Positions 35,329-44,677 of a DNA stretch of 64,000 nucleotides are shown here, piece after piece. The notes beneath the pieces are model-generated. The model saw nothing but the letters and a program-made list of their open reading frames with translations. It was not told where the DNA came from and ran no database searches. Origin of the DNA: Methanoculleus oceani (GTDB lineage: Archaea > Halobacteriota > Methanomicrobia > Methanomicrobiales > Methanoculleaceae); NCBI RefSeq assembly GCF_023702065.1, contig NZ_QFDM01000003.1:458015-522014 (forward strand). The letters run 5' to 3'. The position numbers and the translations under genes are program-made. How positions within the stretch are numbered: the stretch's first letter is position 1; the number at the start of each line of letters is the position of its first letter.

Positions 35329-35759
35329 TGGAGAAGTCGTATATCGTCAAACAGATCTCGATCTTTTCGGAGAACCGCCCGGGGCGCCTCGCGGCGGTCG
35401 CATGTGCGTTGCGGGATGCCGGGATCAACATATTTGCGTTCAGTATCGCCGAGGCGGACGGGTTCGGGGTGGTCCGCGCGCTCGTCGACCGGCCGGACGA
35501 CGCCCACCGAACGCTGACCGATCTCGGGTTCCGCGTCTCGTTCACCGACGTCATCGGCGTGAAGATGCGCGACGAGCCCGGCGGCCTCTCGGATATCGCA
35601 TCGATCCTCGGGGATGCCGGGATCAACATCGAGTATGCCTACGCCTACTCGGGGAAGGATGGGGCGGTCCTGATCCTGCGCGTGGATCAGGTCGAGGACG
35701 CCATCAGGCAGATCCTTGGTCGCGGCGGAGAACTCCTTAAAGCGTCTCTCTCGCGGTAA
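35328..35759 (+). CDS. tandem ACT-domain protein
   Basis: 143 residues holding two ACT domains (~1-68: QISIFSENRPGRLAAVACAL; ~69-143: IGVKMRDEPGGLSDIASIL, GINIEYAYAYSG). ACT pairs bind amino acids and regulate partner enzymes. This type is regularly found beside paaK and indolepyruvate oxidoreductase genes, so it probably senses an aromatic amino acid or its breakdown (inference). It starts at the stop of the second paaK. Confidence 0.88.
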   Translation: MEKSYIVKQISIFSENRPGRLAAVACALRDAGINIFAFSIAEADGFGVVRALVDRPDDAHRTLTDLGFRVSFTDVIGVKMRDEPGGLSDIASILGDAGINIEYAYAYSGKDGAVLILRVDQVEDAIRQILGRGGELLKASLSR

Positions 35760-35768
35760 TCCCGGGGC

Positions 35769-36029
35769 TCAGACCGGGCTCCGGGGCACTCCCGGGCCCT
35801 CAAGCTCTTCTGCCTCATCTTTGATGAACATGTGAACCCTTCCTGCGACGCGCCGGATCGGAATGACGAATGCGAGACCCATCCCCGGCCGGTCCAGTTC
35901 GGCGGCGGCGACGACGAGGGTGATGGAGAGGACTGCACGGAGAACCTCGAAGACTGTTTCTCTGAGACCCTGCACCACAGGATACATCCCTCTCGCGATT
36001 TCGGGTGTCAGGTACCCTGCCGCAAGCAC
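35769..36029 (-). CDS. small putative membrane protein (86 aa)
   Basis: 86 residues: a short N-terminus (MLAAGYLTPEIARGMYPVVQ), one hydrophobic stretch (FEVLRAVLSITLVVAAAEL) and a mixed charged tail with FIKDEAEELEG. Composition is protein-like and codon use resembles its neighbours. It lies 25 bp downstream of the orphan hps-rraA 3' end on the same strand, so it may once have followed that gene. I do not recognise the family. Confidence 0.5.
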   Translation of the reverse strand: MLAAGYLTPEIARGMYPVVQGLRETVFEVLRAVLSITLVVAAAELDRPGMGLAFVIPIRRVAGRVHMFIKDEAEELEGPGVPRSPV

Positions 36030-36054
36030 AGATAAAAGCGGTGCTCGACGCCGA

Positions 36055-36128
36055 TCAGCGCCGCTTCTCCCATTTCAGGAGTTCGGAGACCCCCAAGAGC
36101 GTCCGCCCGCGCCGGATCTCCTCGCCGA
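36055..36128 (-). pseudogene. orphan duplicate of the 3' end of the hps-rraA gene
   Basis: Read on the minus strand this encodes [20 protein letters not shown]...KRR-stop, matching the last ~24 codons plus stop of the intact gene ending at 38673 ([20 protein letters not shown]...). About 64 of 74 bases agree by eye. Homology ends abruptly where the decayed kinase begins. The two copies are direct repeats 2618 bp apart. Confidence 0.85.
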
Positions 36129-36892
36129 ACCCATTATCCTGACGGTGATGCGGGATATTACGGAGCGAAAGCAAGCCGCAGCGGAACGAACAGACTGTAC
36201 CGGGAGCTTGAGTCCCTCATCGTGAAGCGAACCTGTGTCTGGATATCATCACTCACGACACCAGGAACGCCAACAACGTCGCCCTCATGTATGCCAGCCT
36301 TCTCATCGAGACGCTTTCCGGGGAAGGACAGCCTTATGCGAGAAACCTCAAGAACGGAATCGATAAAAACACTGAGATCTTAAGGAGTGTCGCCACCATC
36401 AGAAAGATCCATGAAGAACTAATTCCGCTCAAACTGGTGAGGCTGGATCAGGTCGTTCGATCGGAGCTGGAGGCCTACCCCGATACGGAGATCCGGTATT
36501 CGGGAGCATCCGCCCATGTCAGGGCAGACGAGCTGCTCCCCGAGGTCTTTGCCAACGTGTTGAGCAACGCGGTCAAATTCGGCGGGTCGGAAGTGCAGGT
36601 CACCGTGACTGTGGAATAGCACGGTCGTGAAGTATGGGTGACGGTTGCAGGATCCGGCCCGGGTGTCCCGGACGAGAACAGGGAGTTGATCTTGTGCCGC
36701 TTTGAGCGGAGACAGGAGGAAGGAAGTGGTAAAGGACCCGGCCTGTATATCACGAAAACGCTTATCGAGCGGTATGGTGGGCGGATCCGGGCCGAAGATC
36801 GGGTTTCCAGTCGTCCAGAAGAGGGTGCGACATTCAGGCTCACGCTGCAAAAGAGCGACTGCACAGACGGAGGAACACAAGAATCCAGGAGG
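36129..36892 (+). pseudogene. decayed sensor histidine kinase
   Basis: Pieces of one kinase are spread over three frames: the end of a PAS domain (ILTVMRDITERKQAAAE), then LYRELESLIV after a one-base loss, then after another one-base loss near 36213 the HisKA-like LDIITHDTRNANNVALMY, and ATPase boxes ANVLSNAVKFGG, PGVPDENRELI and GKGPGLYITKTLIERYGG. An in-frame TAG stands at 36617-36619, between two ATPase boxes. The start is missing at the junction with the hps-rraA duplicate. After the last box the frame runs open into the PAS gene at 36902. Confidence 0.85.
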
Positions 36893-36901
36893 GCTGACCG
36901 T

Positions 36902-38488
36902 ATGATCGACACGACGCTGGACTATCGCATCGAGCAGATCCATCGCGATCTGCGCAACCTCTTCCTGAGTACGGATACCGCAGCCCGGCATGAAGTCCTC
37001 TCCCGTCTCACTGCCGGCATCGACGAACTCGCACTCATGAACCGTAAACAGGCTAAAGAAAACCGTGAACTCCGGATGAAGGGGGAGCGGATCGAGAGGG
37101 AGCGCGACGCTGTTCTTGAGGCAGTCATACAGCGGGTGCTCATCTACGATAACGAAGGGAGAATTATCCAGGCGAATTGGGCTGCAATCGAGGGTTTTGA
37201 GCAAAATCCCATCGGCATGACAGGGGAAGAACTGATCCGGCGTACAGGGCTCCGGACAGGCGACGGGAGGGCGGCATCCGTCGAGGATCTGCCGAGTACC
37301 CGGGCATTGCAGGGAGAGAAGGTGGTTGCCGAGAGGATGGACGCCGTGGACAGAGCAGGGGAACGCCACAATATCCTGGCGTCGGCCTCCCCCCTCACCC
37401 ATGACGGGCAGACCTCTGGTGCGGTCGTCGTCTGGCAGGAGATCACCGGGCAGGTCCGGACCATCAGAATGCTTGAGGAGGAGAAGGCGCGGCTACGGGT
37501 GATCATAGACAGCGCACCCGAGGCGATCCTTGTCGTCGATGCGCAGGCCCGCATTCGGCTGGCAAATCGGGCTGCAGAGGAGATCCATGCCCGACCCATC
37601 CCTGAGGGAGAGGATTACGCCGCCTATTGCGCTATGATGGTCTGTGATACGGACGGCAACCCGTGCAAGCCCGACGATCTTCCTCTGGCACGGGCGGTAA
37701 AACACGGCGAGGCCGTCACCGCCCGTGAACGGACGATCATCCTGCCGGGAGGACGAAGGCGGGAGATCCTGATGAATGCGGCTCCGATCATGAACGACAG
37801 CGGGGAGATACTCGGTGCGGTCGGGGTCTTCCAGGATATCACCGGTCGAGAAGAGGCAGAGCGAGCGCTCAGGGACAGCGAGGAGCGGTTCCGTGGAGTC
37901 TTTGAGCGAGCGGGGATCGGTATTGCTCTTGTAGACACAACAGGCAAGTTCCTGCGTGTGAACCCGGCGTTCCAGAGATTTCTCGGGTACCCGGCCCATG
38001 AGATGCAGGGCCAGAACATCGGCGATTTTGTCCATCCGGAGGATCTGGATTCAGCCAGTCTGCACTTTCAGGAGACGCTTGCAGGAAAACATGACGAAGA
38101 CCATCTGGAGAAGCGCTATATCGGAAAGGACGGGCGGACGGTATGGGGCCGCCTGGCCACCACCCTCCTTCGCGACTCGCAAGGCAGGATTCGGTTTGTT
38201 ATTGGCATGATCGAGGATATCACCGGGCGCAAAGAGAACGAGGCCCTCCGAAAGAGGGCGTTTGAGCAGATCGAGCACAACATGGAGCAGTTTGCAATCC
38301 TCGGAGACCATGTCCGCCATCCCCTGCAGGTTCTGCTCGCCCGGGCCGATCTGATGGAGGACAAAGAGACCGCGGAGAAGATCAGGGAGCAGGTCCTGCG
38401 GATAAATGCGCGCGTCAGGCAACTTGACCGGGGATGGATAGAATCGCGGGAGATCCGGGAGTTTTTGCGGAGAAATGAGCTTGTCTGA
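36902..38488 (+). CDS. PAS-domain signalling protein, kinase-like without ATPase domain
   Basis: 528 residues from ATG 36902. A coiled N-terminus (~1-65) leads to three PAS domains (~68-185, 195-318, 325-446; the last has FLRVNPAFQRFLGYPAHEM and MIEDITGRKENE). The end (~455-528) has a HisKA-like helix pair with GDHVRHPLQVLLARADL but no ATP-binding domain follows. It is soluble, with no membrane span. Many methanogens have such orphan PAS proteins. The frame continues upstream into the dead kinase, so the start could be misplaced, but ATG 36902 fits the domain edge. Confidence 0.8.
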   Translation: MIDTTLDYRIEQIHRDLRNLFLSTDTAARHEVLSRLTAGIDELALMNRKQAKENRELRMKGERIERERDAVLEAVIQRVLIYDNEGRIIQANWAAIEGFEQNPIGMTGEELIRRTGLRTGDGRAASVEDLPSTRALQGEKVVAERMDAVDRAGERHNILASASPLTHDGQTSGAVVVWQEITGQVRTIRMLEEEKARLRVIIDSAPEAILVVDAQARIRLANRAAEEIHARPIPEGEDYAAYCAMMVCDTDGNPCKPDDLPLARAVKHGEAVTARERTIILPGGRRREILMNAAPIMNDSGEILGAVGVFQDITGREEAERALRDSEERFRGVFERAGIGIALVDTTGKFLRVNPAFQRFLGYPAHEMQGQNIGDFVHPEDLDSASLHFQETLAGKHDEDHLEKRYIGKDGRTVWGRLATTLLRDSQGRIRFVIGMIEDITGRKENEALRKRAFEQIEHNMEQFAILGDHVRHPLQVLLARADLMEDKETAEKIREQVLRINARVRQLDRGWIESREIREFLRRNELV

Positions 38489-38672
38489 GAGACTCTATCT
38501 CATCCGGCGTAGAAGCGGGCTTTCAGACGAGCCCTCGGTATTCAGGCCGCTCTTCACCCTACAAAGTCCGAAAGGAGCCGCGGCCCCGACTCCTTCCTGT
38601 CCGAAAGAGACGGGGCTCATGTAACGTGTGTCATACGTCCGGGTATGGGCAACGCCCGCCCGGGGGTCATGG

Positions 38673-39962
38673 TCAGCGCCGTTTCTCCCATTTCAGGAGT
38701 TCAGAGACCTCTGAAAGCGTCTTTCCGCGCCGGATCTCCTCGCGGATCCGCTCCTCGGTCTTCTTCACTTCCATCGCCCGGCGTGCCACCTCATAAGCCC
38801 GCTCCCGGGGGACCACCACGACACCGCTCTCGTCGGCGACGATCCAGTCGCCCGGCCGTACCTCCTGCCCGCAACAGGCGATCTCTGTGTTGATCTCCCC
38901 AAGACCCTTGGGGTCCCCGGCGTTCGGGACGGTCGCCGTGGCGAAGAGCGGAAACCCCATTTCCCTGATATCGTCGATGTCCCGGGCCGCCCCGTCGATC
39001 ACGACACCTGCGACTCCCCGGTTCTTCGCGGAGTGGGTGGCAAGTTCTCCCCAGGGCGCGACGTCCTTCCTTCCGTCGTTGCTGATGACGAGGACGTCTC
39101 CCGGTCCGGCGACGTCGATCGCCTCGACGGGTTTTGCCCAGTCTCCGGCGACGGTACGAACCGTCACCGCCGGGCCGACCGCCTTCTTCCGGCCGCAGAG
39201 GGAGACGACCCCCGCCATAGCCCCCTTCCGGTGCATGGCATCGGTGACGTTCGGTGCGGAGACGGCTTCGAAGAGGCGGCGGATGACGGCATCACGACTC
39301 TCCTCTTCCCGTGGCCTGATCTCGGGCCGGTCAATAGCATTCCGAACCCGTTGCGCCGCCCCGGTCACGTCGGCAGCCTTGATGATGTTGCCCCCAACAA
39401 TGACGATCGAAGCCCCGGCAGCAACCGCCTCTGATGCAGTCTCTGCATCGAGCCCTCCTGCGACGGCGACGGGCGTGCCCACTTCCCCGGCAAGGCGGCG
39501 GAGGAGGTCGAGCGACGATTTGCCGATCATCTGCTGGTCGATGCCTACGTGGGCGTTGATGTAATCGACGCCGAGCGCCGCAAGTTCCCGCGACCGGGAG
39601 ACGGGGTCGGCGACGTTGATGAGGTCGGCCATGATCCGGACGCCGTATTTGCGGGCCGAGCGGACCGCCTCGGCGATCACGGTATCGTCTGCATCGGCAA
39701 GGATGCAGACGATGCCGGCGCCGGATTTCGCCGCCATCTCCACCTCGACGGCCCCGGTATCGGCGATCTTCATGTCCGCGACGATCTCGTGCCCGGGGAA
39801 GCGCTCCCGGAGCGCCCGCACGGCCTGCATCCCCTCGCTCTTGATCAGGGGCGTCCCGGCCTCGATCCAGTCCGCACCGCCACGGACCGCCTCATCCGCG
39901 ATCTCTACCGCACGATCGAGCTCGAGGAGATCGAGCGCCACCTGGAGAGTAGGCGTTGCCAT
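38673..39962 (-). CDS. 3-hexulose-6-phosphate synthase fused to RraA-like domain
   Basis: 429 residues. Residues 1-~210 are an HPS-type orotidine-decarboxylase-superfamily barrel ([60 protein letters not shown]). Residues ~220-429 resemble RraA/HMG aldolase ([48 protein letters not shown]). In archaea HPS condenses or releases formaldehyde with ribulose 5-phosphate, used to make ribulose/ribose phosphate. The fusion is a known archaeal form. Its last ~24 codons are duplicated at 36055-36128. Confidence 0.92.
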   Translation of the reverse strand: MATPTLQVALDLLELDRAVEIADEAVRGGADWIEAGTPLIKSEGMQAVRALRERFPGHEIVADMKIADTGAVEVEMAAKSGAGIVCILADADDTVIAEAVRSARKYGVRIMADLINVADPVSRSRELAALGVDYINAHVGIDQQMIGKSSLDLLRRLAGEVGTPVAVAGGLDAETASEAVAAGASIVIVGGNIIKAADVTGAAQRVRNAIDRPEIRPREEESRDAVIRRLFEAVSAPNVTDAMHRKGAMAGVVSLCGRKKAVGPAVTVRTVAGDWAKPVEAIDVAGPGDVLVISNDGRKDVAPWGELATHSAKNRGVAGVVIDGAARDIDDIREMGFPLFATATVPNAGDPKGLGEINTEIACCGQEVRPGDWIVADESGVVVVPRERAYEVARRAMEVKKTEERIREEIRRGKTLSEVSELLKWEKRR

Positions 39963-40122
39963 GCAGTACAGTATGACAAGGGTTGTATTTATCAGGTGCC
40001 GGACCGGGGAAACCTATATACTGTGAAATGCTTGAGGTAGCCGGCGCCCACGCCCGCCCCTATCATGCCCCGGAGAAGGGAAGGCAGGGGCGGCCGTACC
40101 GGCGGCACGGATGTGATGACTG

Positions 40123-41085
40123 ATGGTCGAAATAGGTTACAAACTGGCGAGTGAGGAGCACGGACCCCTTGACCTGGTCTGCAACGCCCGTCAGGCAGAA
40201 GATGCCGGCTTTGCGTTTGCCATGATATCGGACCACTACCACCCCTGGACGAACCGGCAGGGGCAGAGCCCGTTCGTCTGGGGGGTGATCGGCGGCATCT
40301 CGCAGGTGACGGCGGATCTGCGGCTGGTGACGGGTGTCACCTGCCCGACGATACGGATACATCCCGGCATCGTTGCCCAGGCTGCCGCAACCGCCGCAGC
40401 GATGATGCCGGAGCGGTTTATCCTGGGCCTCGGGTCTGGCGAGAACCTCAACGAGCACGTCTTCGGCGACCGCTGGCCCCCGGCACCGGTCAGGATTGAG
40501 ATGCTCGAGGAGGCGGTGGAGGTGATCAGGCTGCTCTGGAAGGGAGGGATGCAGGACTATTACGGCGCTTTCTACACCCTGGAGAACGCCCAGATCTTCT
40601 CGCTCCCGGAGAAACTCCCTCCTATCTATATCGCGTCCGAAGGCCCGATCAGCGCATCCATGGCCGCGCGGGTCGGTGATGGGTTCATTAACCCGGGCAG
40701 CGACGCGGAGGAGAACCTCATCATCTTCCGCGACTCCGGGGGCGGGGATAAACCGGCATATGTGGAGACTTCGGTCTGCTGGGCGGAAACCGAGGAGGAG
40801 GGCCAGACGACTGCCTACGAACAGTGGCCCATCGCAGCAAACACCGGGGAACTCAACCGGCTTCTCCCCACGCCGGTCCACTACGAGCAGACGGCGAAGA
40901 TGGTGACGCCGGAGGATGTGGCGGAGCACGTAGTCTGCGGTCCCGATCCGGAGGCGCACATCGAAAAGATCGAGGAGAACGTCCGAAAGGGGTTCGATCA
41001 TGTCTGTGTCCACCAGATCGGGCACCAGCAGCGGGAGTTCATGGAGTTCTACACGAACGAGGTCCTGCCGCATTTCCGGGAGTGA
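40123..41085 (+). CDS. F420-dependent LLM-class oxidoreductase (glucose-6-P dehydrogenase-like)
   Basis: 320 residues with the luciferase-like TIM-barrel landmarks: MVEIGYKLASEEHGP, AFAMISDHYHPW, FVWGVIGGIS, RFILGLGSGENLNEHV and PPIYIASEGP. This is the subfamily around F420-dependent glucose-6-phosphate dehydrogenase, which uses deazaflavin F420, abundant in methanogens. Substrate not determinable. A TATA-like ACCTATATACTG lies ~105 bp upstream. It stands alone before a repeat-filled spacer. Confidence 0.88.
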   Translation: MVEIGYKLASEEHGPLDLVCNARQAEDAGFAFAMISDHYHPWTNRQGQSPFVWGVIGGISQVTADLRLVTGVTCPTIRIHPGIVAQAAATAAAMMPERFILGLGSGENLNEHVFGDRWPPAPVRIEMLEEAVEVIRLLWKGGMQDYYGAFYTLENAQIFSLPEKLPPIYIASEGPISASMAARVGDGFINPGSDAEENLIIFRDSGGGDKPAYVETSVCWAETEEEGQTTAYEQWPIAANTGELNRLLPTPVHYEQTAKMVTPEDVAEHVVCGPDPEAHIEKIEENVRKGFDHVCVHQIGHQQREFMEFYTNEVLPHFRE

Positions 41086-41762
41086 CGACGTTACAGGAGG
41101 GCTTCGGAGGCACAAACCCGGGCGAGGGCAAGCCGCGGGGGTAGAGACAGCGGCCCTCTATCCGCTCCATGCTTTAACGCTCACCCCCATGCACTGGGGG
41201 GTGGTTAGTGCCACAGAAGGTTCAGACTCTGGACATTCTGTCTGTTGCCACTCACACCTGACGGTGCTTTCATTCCTACCACTCGTGATCGCACAACTCG
41301 CGCACGGCTTTTCAGTGGATATCACCCTTTGGGGTGGGGCTGACGGGGAGTGCGACGTTCCGACAGGAGCGGAGCACGAGAAGGCCGAAGGCCTTTGAGG
41401 TGCGAGCGTAGCGAGCTTGAGCACCGTTAGGTGCGAGGTGCGAACGGAGTGAGCATGAGAAACTCGAAGAGTTTCGAGGGGGGATGCTCCCCCCTCCCCT
41501 GTCTCCAGCTCATTTATTTGATGCTCAAACTCACTATGCTCACGCTCCCCATCGCCCCCACCCCTCCCGCGCTTCGCGCTCCTCCCCCGCCCCAAGGGGC
41601 GGGGGCAGTGCGTGGCGATGCTCCCACGGTCCACTGCACCGGGTTTTTCATCGTTTGAGGGTGCTATTTATCACGACTCATATCGTCTCCATACTTGCTC
41701 GCCTGCCCCCACCTCCGCTACACTGCTCCGACCAAAGCCACTCCAGAACAACCCAAAAAAGG
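41086..41762. other. 677-bp spacer occupied by a hairpin repeat element
   Basis: No credible gene; the longest frames, on the minus strand, share short peptide-like strings with frames in the 2.5- and 54.6-kb repeats, which shows shared DNA rather than a protein. The core element lies at 41319-41655. Confidence 0.5.
41319..41655. repeat. hairpin-rich intergenic repeat element, long copy
   Basis: The left end (GATATCACC...GGGGTGGGGCTGACGGGGAG) and right end (GCGTGGCGATGCTCCCACGG, then TCCACTGCACCGGG) match the two arms of the 2547-2617 hairpin, but here ~260 bp lies between them. The interior is a string of small inverted repeats: AAGGCC-GAA-GGCCTT, AAACTC-GAA-GAGTTT, GCGC-TTC-GCGC and GCCCC-AA-GGGGC. 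The ends are partly complementary, like terminal inverted repeats. Confidence 0.65.
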
Positions 41763-42101
41763 TTACGGGTCGGCCGGATCATCGAGATCCGTCCGCACCC
41801 TGCAGATGCTCTCGACAGGCAGAACAAAGATCCTGCCGTCGCCCGGCTTGCCGGTCCGGCCGTTCGCCCGGACGGTCCTGATGACCTTCTCGACATCGGC
41901 ATCCTGGACGACCATCTCGATCTTCACCTTCGGGATGAGCTCGACCGGCATCGTCTTCCCCCTGAACCGGAGGGCGATACCCTTCTGGGCCCCCCGACCC
42001 ATCACCTCGCTCACGGTCATCCCGTTTATGCCTTCCACCTCGAGTGCTGCTCGCACGACATCGAACATCTCGGGCCTGATGACTGCAGTAACCATCTTCA
42101 T
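41763..42101 (-). CDS. glnK: P-II nitrogen regulatory protein
   Basis: 112 residues from ATG 42101 (MKMVTAVIRPEMFDVVRAAL). P-II signatures are clear: VSEVMGRGAQKG at the T-loop start, PKVKIEMVV, and GKPGDGRIFVLPVE. It senses 2-oxoglutarate and ATP/ADP and blocks the ammonium channel when nitrogen is plentiful. The T-loop Tyr uridylylated in E. coli is not evident, as usual in archaea. It lies 10 bp downstream of amt, the classical pair. Confidence 0.95.
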   Translation of the reverse strand: MKMVTAVIRPEMFDVVRAALEVEGINGMTVSEVMGRGAQKGIALRFRGKTMPVELIPKVKIEMVVQDADVEKVIRTVRANGRTGKPGDGRIFVLPVESICRVRTDLDDPADP

Positions 42102-42111
42102 CCGCACCACC

Positions 42112-43305
42112 TCACACCCGCACGGACTCGCCGTGCTGGGCGATGTCCAGTCCGACATACTCTTCCTCCTCGGTGACGCGCAGGCCCATCACCGCATCGA
42201 TGATCTTCGCGATGACGTAGGTCGCGCCGAACGAGTACGCCACGACCACGGCCACATCGGCGAGCTGGATGAGGAACTGACCCGGGTTCCCGTAGAGCAG
42301 ACCATCCACGCCCCCTATTGCCGCGGCGGCGAAGACCCCGGTTGCGAGAGCGCCGAAGATGCCGCCCATACCGTGGATTGCCCATGCATCGAGGCTCTCA
42401 TCCAGGCCCCTGTGGACCCGGAAGAGCAGGGCACCGTAGCAGACGAGGCCGGCAGCGGCGCCGATCGGAATGGCAGCCATGGGCGTGACGAATCCGGCTG
42501 CCGGAGTGATGGCGACGAGGCCCGCGATGGCACCGCTGATGATCCCGACCGAACCCGGCCTGCCGCGAATCCAGGCAGCGCAGAGCCAGGCGAGAGCCCC
42601 GGCAGCGGCCGCGATGTTCGTTGCGACAAACGCGTTTGCTGCAAGGCCGTCCGCGGTGAGAGCGCTACCGGCGTTGAATCCGAACCACCCGAACCAGAGG
42701 AGCGCCCCGCCGAGGAGGACCATCGGGATGTTGTTCGGTTCCATGCCGTGCGAACCGAACCCGAGACGCTTTCCGATGACGAGCGCAAGCGCAAGCGCCG
42801 AGAAGCCGGAACTGATGTGGACGACCGTGCCGCCGGCGAAGTCGAGCGCCCCAAACTGCGCGGCCCATCCGCCGCCCCACGCCCAGTGGGCAAGCGGGTC
42901 GTAGACGAGCGTCGTCCAGAGCAGGCCGAAGACGACGAACGAACTGATCTTTATCCGCTCCGCGACCCCGGATGTCACGATTGCAAGCGTGAGGCCCGCA
43001 AAGACCATCTGGAACGCCATAAAGAGCAGGTCCGGAATCCCGTCGCCTTCCATCCCGACGCCCTCCAGGAAGGCGTACTCCAGGCCCCCGATCAGCCCGT
43101 TGATATCGGTGCCGAAGGCCAGGCTGTAGCCGAAGACGACCCACTGGATGCTGACGAGGGCGAACGCGATGAACGCTAGCGCGAGCATGGAGATGAAGTT
43201 CTTCCGCCGCACGAGCCCGCCGTAGAAGAGCCCTACTCCCGGCGTCATCAGCATGACCATAGCCGTACAGATGAGGATAAACGCCGTAGCGCCGGTATCA
43301 ATCAT
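42112..43305 (-). CDS. amt: ammonium transporter
   Basis: 397 residues from ATG 43305 ([19 protein letters not shown]) with ~11 membrane spans. Amt landmarks: [28 protein letters not shown] (pore His region and signature), [19 protein letters not shown] in a longer conserved stretch, and [10 protein letters not shown] with the second pore His. It conducts NH4+/NH3 and is gated by GlnK, encoded just downstream. A TATA box and a GGAA-N6-TTCC operator stand before it. Confidence 0.95.
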   Translation of the reverse strand: MIDTGATAFILICTAMVMLMTPGVGLFYGGLVRRKNFISMLALAFIAFALVSIQWVVFGYSLAFGTDINGLIGGLEYAFLEGVGMEGDGIPDLLFMAFQMVFAGLTLAIVTSGVAERIKISSFVVFGLLWTTLVYDPLAHWAWGGGWAAQFGALDFAGGTVVHISSGFSALALALVIGKRLGFGSHGMEPNNIPMVLLGGALLWFGWFGFNAGSALTADGLAANAFVATNIAAAAGALAWLCAAWIRGRPGSVGIISGAIAGLVAITPAAGFVTPMAAIPIGAAAGLVCYGALLFRVHRGLDESLDAWAIHGMGGIFGALATGVFAAAAIGGVDGLLYGNPGQFLIQLADVAVVVAYSFGATYVIAKIIDAVMGLRVTEEEEYVGLDIAQHGESVRV

Positions 43306-43353
43306 ACCCCGGCCTCCGGTCAACCCGTAGGATGTTTTCGCAACCCATAGGAA

Positions 43354-43367
43354 GGAAGTTGCCTTCC
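43354..43367 (-). promoter_or_regulatory. NrpR-type operator of amt-glnK
   Basis: GGAA-GTTGCC-TTCC exactly fits GGAA-N6-TTCC, the operator bound by the nitrogen repressor NrpR in methanogens. It lies 3 bp downstream of the amt TATA box (minus-strand sense) and ~50 bp before the start codon, where a repressor would block transcription. It is part of a wider inverted repeat (43349-43368). Confidence 0.75.
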
Positions 43368-43370
43368 TAC

Positions 43371-43380
43371 ATTTATAAAT
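43371..43380 (-). promoter_or_regulatory. TATA box of amt-glnK
   Basis: ATTTATAAAT is a strong archaeal TATA match, ~70 bp before the amt start and just upstream of the GGAA-N6-TTCC operator. The palindromic box could also serve the divergent DUF2115 gene. Confidence 0.7.
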
Positions 43381-43448
43381 TTTTCTAAATGGTGCGTACA
43401 CACGGGAAGAACTGATACATCCCGCGATCAAAGATCATCTGGGACGCC

Positions 43449-44006
43449 ATGAGCACGGGGAGAAGAGAGACGGACGTCCGCCGGAACTGTGACCGCCTGC
43501 GGTCGGCAACGACCCGGGCGGAACTTGCGGAGATTCTCTACAGGGAGGTTTCGGACTACTCGCTCTTCGACCTCCAGGCGGTGCGGGGAAGGGTGGAGCA
43601 GGATCTCCGGTCCGTTCCCGCCGGATACCGGCGGCGCCTCTATCCCCGGATGATCGAAATGATCTTTGAGACGCATCATACCCTCATCGCCAGCATGCGC
43701 CGGGGCAATCCGGACATGTCGGATGAGCCGCTCGCGGAGGAGTTCCAGGAATTCGCTCGAATGGTCGAAAAGACGTGCCTTACACAGGATGAGGGTGAGC
43801 GGCACCTCGAACTCCTCTACTTCCTTCTCGCCGCCTTCAACATGTTCGTCCTCGGGCGCCCCGGCCACCCGACGGGCACGCCGTTTCCCGGCGGGCTCGA
43901 GGTCGAGGTCAGGGACGGGGAGTACCTCTGTCCCATCCGGGAGAAGGCCGACGACGTCGAGAATGCTCTCTGCCCCTACTGCCCGGCAAAACAGAGCGAC
44001 GTCTGA
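43449..44006 (+). CDS. DUF2115 (UPF0305) family protein
   Basis: 185 residues. The mid-region (YRRRLYPRMIEMIFETHHTL) and the C-terminal cysteine group (YLCPIREKADDVENALCPYC) are typical of UPF0305/DUF2115, a family nearly confined to methanogens. Three clustered Cys suggest metal binding. It is divergent from amt and shares its spacer, so a link to nitrogen control is possible but unproven. Confidence 0.85.
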   Translation: MSTGRRETDVRRNCDRLRSATTRAELAEILYREVSDYSLFDLQAVRGRVEQDLRSVPAGYRRRLYPRMIEMIFETHHTLIASMRRGNPDMSDEPLAEEFQEFARMVEKTCLTQDEGERHLELLYFLLAAFNMFVLGRPGHPTGTPFPGGLEVEVRDGEYLCPIREKADDVENALCPYCPAKQSDV

Positions 44007-44073
44007 GAGGTGAGTATAAGTATCACCGGGGCTTCCGAAGCGTAATAAAAGAGGTAATTCGTGTTATATCAGC

Positions 44074-44601
44074 CTATTCTTCTTCATAACGCTCGAAGAA
44101 CGCGACCTCGTCGAGAATCTTCTTCTTCGTGATCTTGATCTCCTCGGGGTATCCCGCGGGCACGAGGGATACAAGTGCGTACTCCTCCGGGACGTTGAGG
44201 AGTTTCCGGACATCCTCGGCGTAGTCCTTCTTCTCTCCCGCAACCCAGCAGGACCCGACCCCCCATGCCTGGAGCGCGAGGAGGAGCTGCATCGTCGCTG
44301 CACAGCAGTCCTCGAGGTAGTACTTCGCATCCCTCTTCCCGAAGACGGCGAAGCAGATGGGTGCATCGGCGATGAACCGGGCATTCTCGGCCAGGTCCGC
44401 AATCGCCCGCAGCGTATCGCGGTTCCTGACGGTCCCAAATAGCCAGGGCTGCTCGTTTCTCGCAGTAGGGGCAAGGCGCGCGCAGTCGAGGGCGTCTTTG
44501 ACGGTCTTATCCTCGACGGGACTGTCCTTGTACTTCCGCACGCTGTGCCTGCTCCGTATCACGGTGACACCGAGATTAACCGTTCCACCTATCGGACTCA
44601 T
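44074..44601 (-). CDS. nitroreductase family flavoprotein
   Basis: 175 residues with FMN-binding family marks: IRSRHSVRKYKDSPV, ARLAPTARNEQPW, GVGSCWVAG and LVSLVPAGYPEE. Such enzymes reduce nitro compounds, quinones or flavin with NAD(P)H; the natural substrate is unknown. It stands alone. Confidence 0.9.
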   Translation of the reverse strand: MSPIGGTVNLGVTVIRSRHSVRKYKDSPVEDKTVKDALDCARLAPTARNEQPWLFGTVRNRDTLRAIADLAENARFIADAPICFAVFGKRDAKYYLEDCCAATMQLLLALQAWGVGSCWVAGEKKDYAEDVRKLLNVPEEYALVSLVPAGYPEEIKITKKKILDEVAFFERYEEE

Positions 44602-44677
44602 GCAACGATGGTGGGCACTCCAGGCCTAAATACCTTGGGGAAACGGAGATGGGGATGTCCCCGGCGGAGGAGCGGGC

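Noticed and set aside
41158..41634. 158-codon minus-strand frame in the 41-kb spacer resembling a frame at 54506-54892
   Set aside because: The likeness comes from the shared DNA repeat; the frames are interrupted elsewhere and the hairpin structure explains the conservation.
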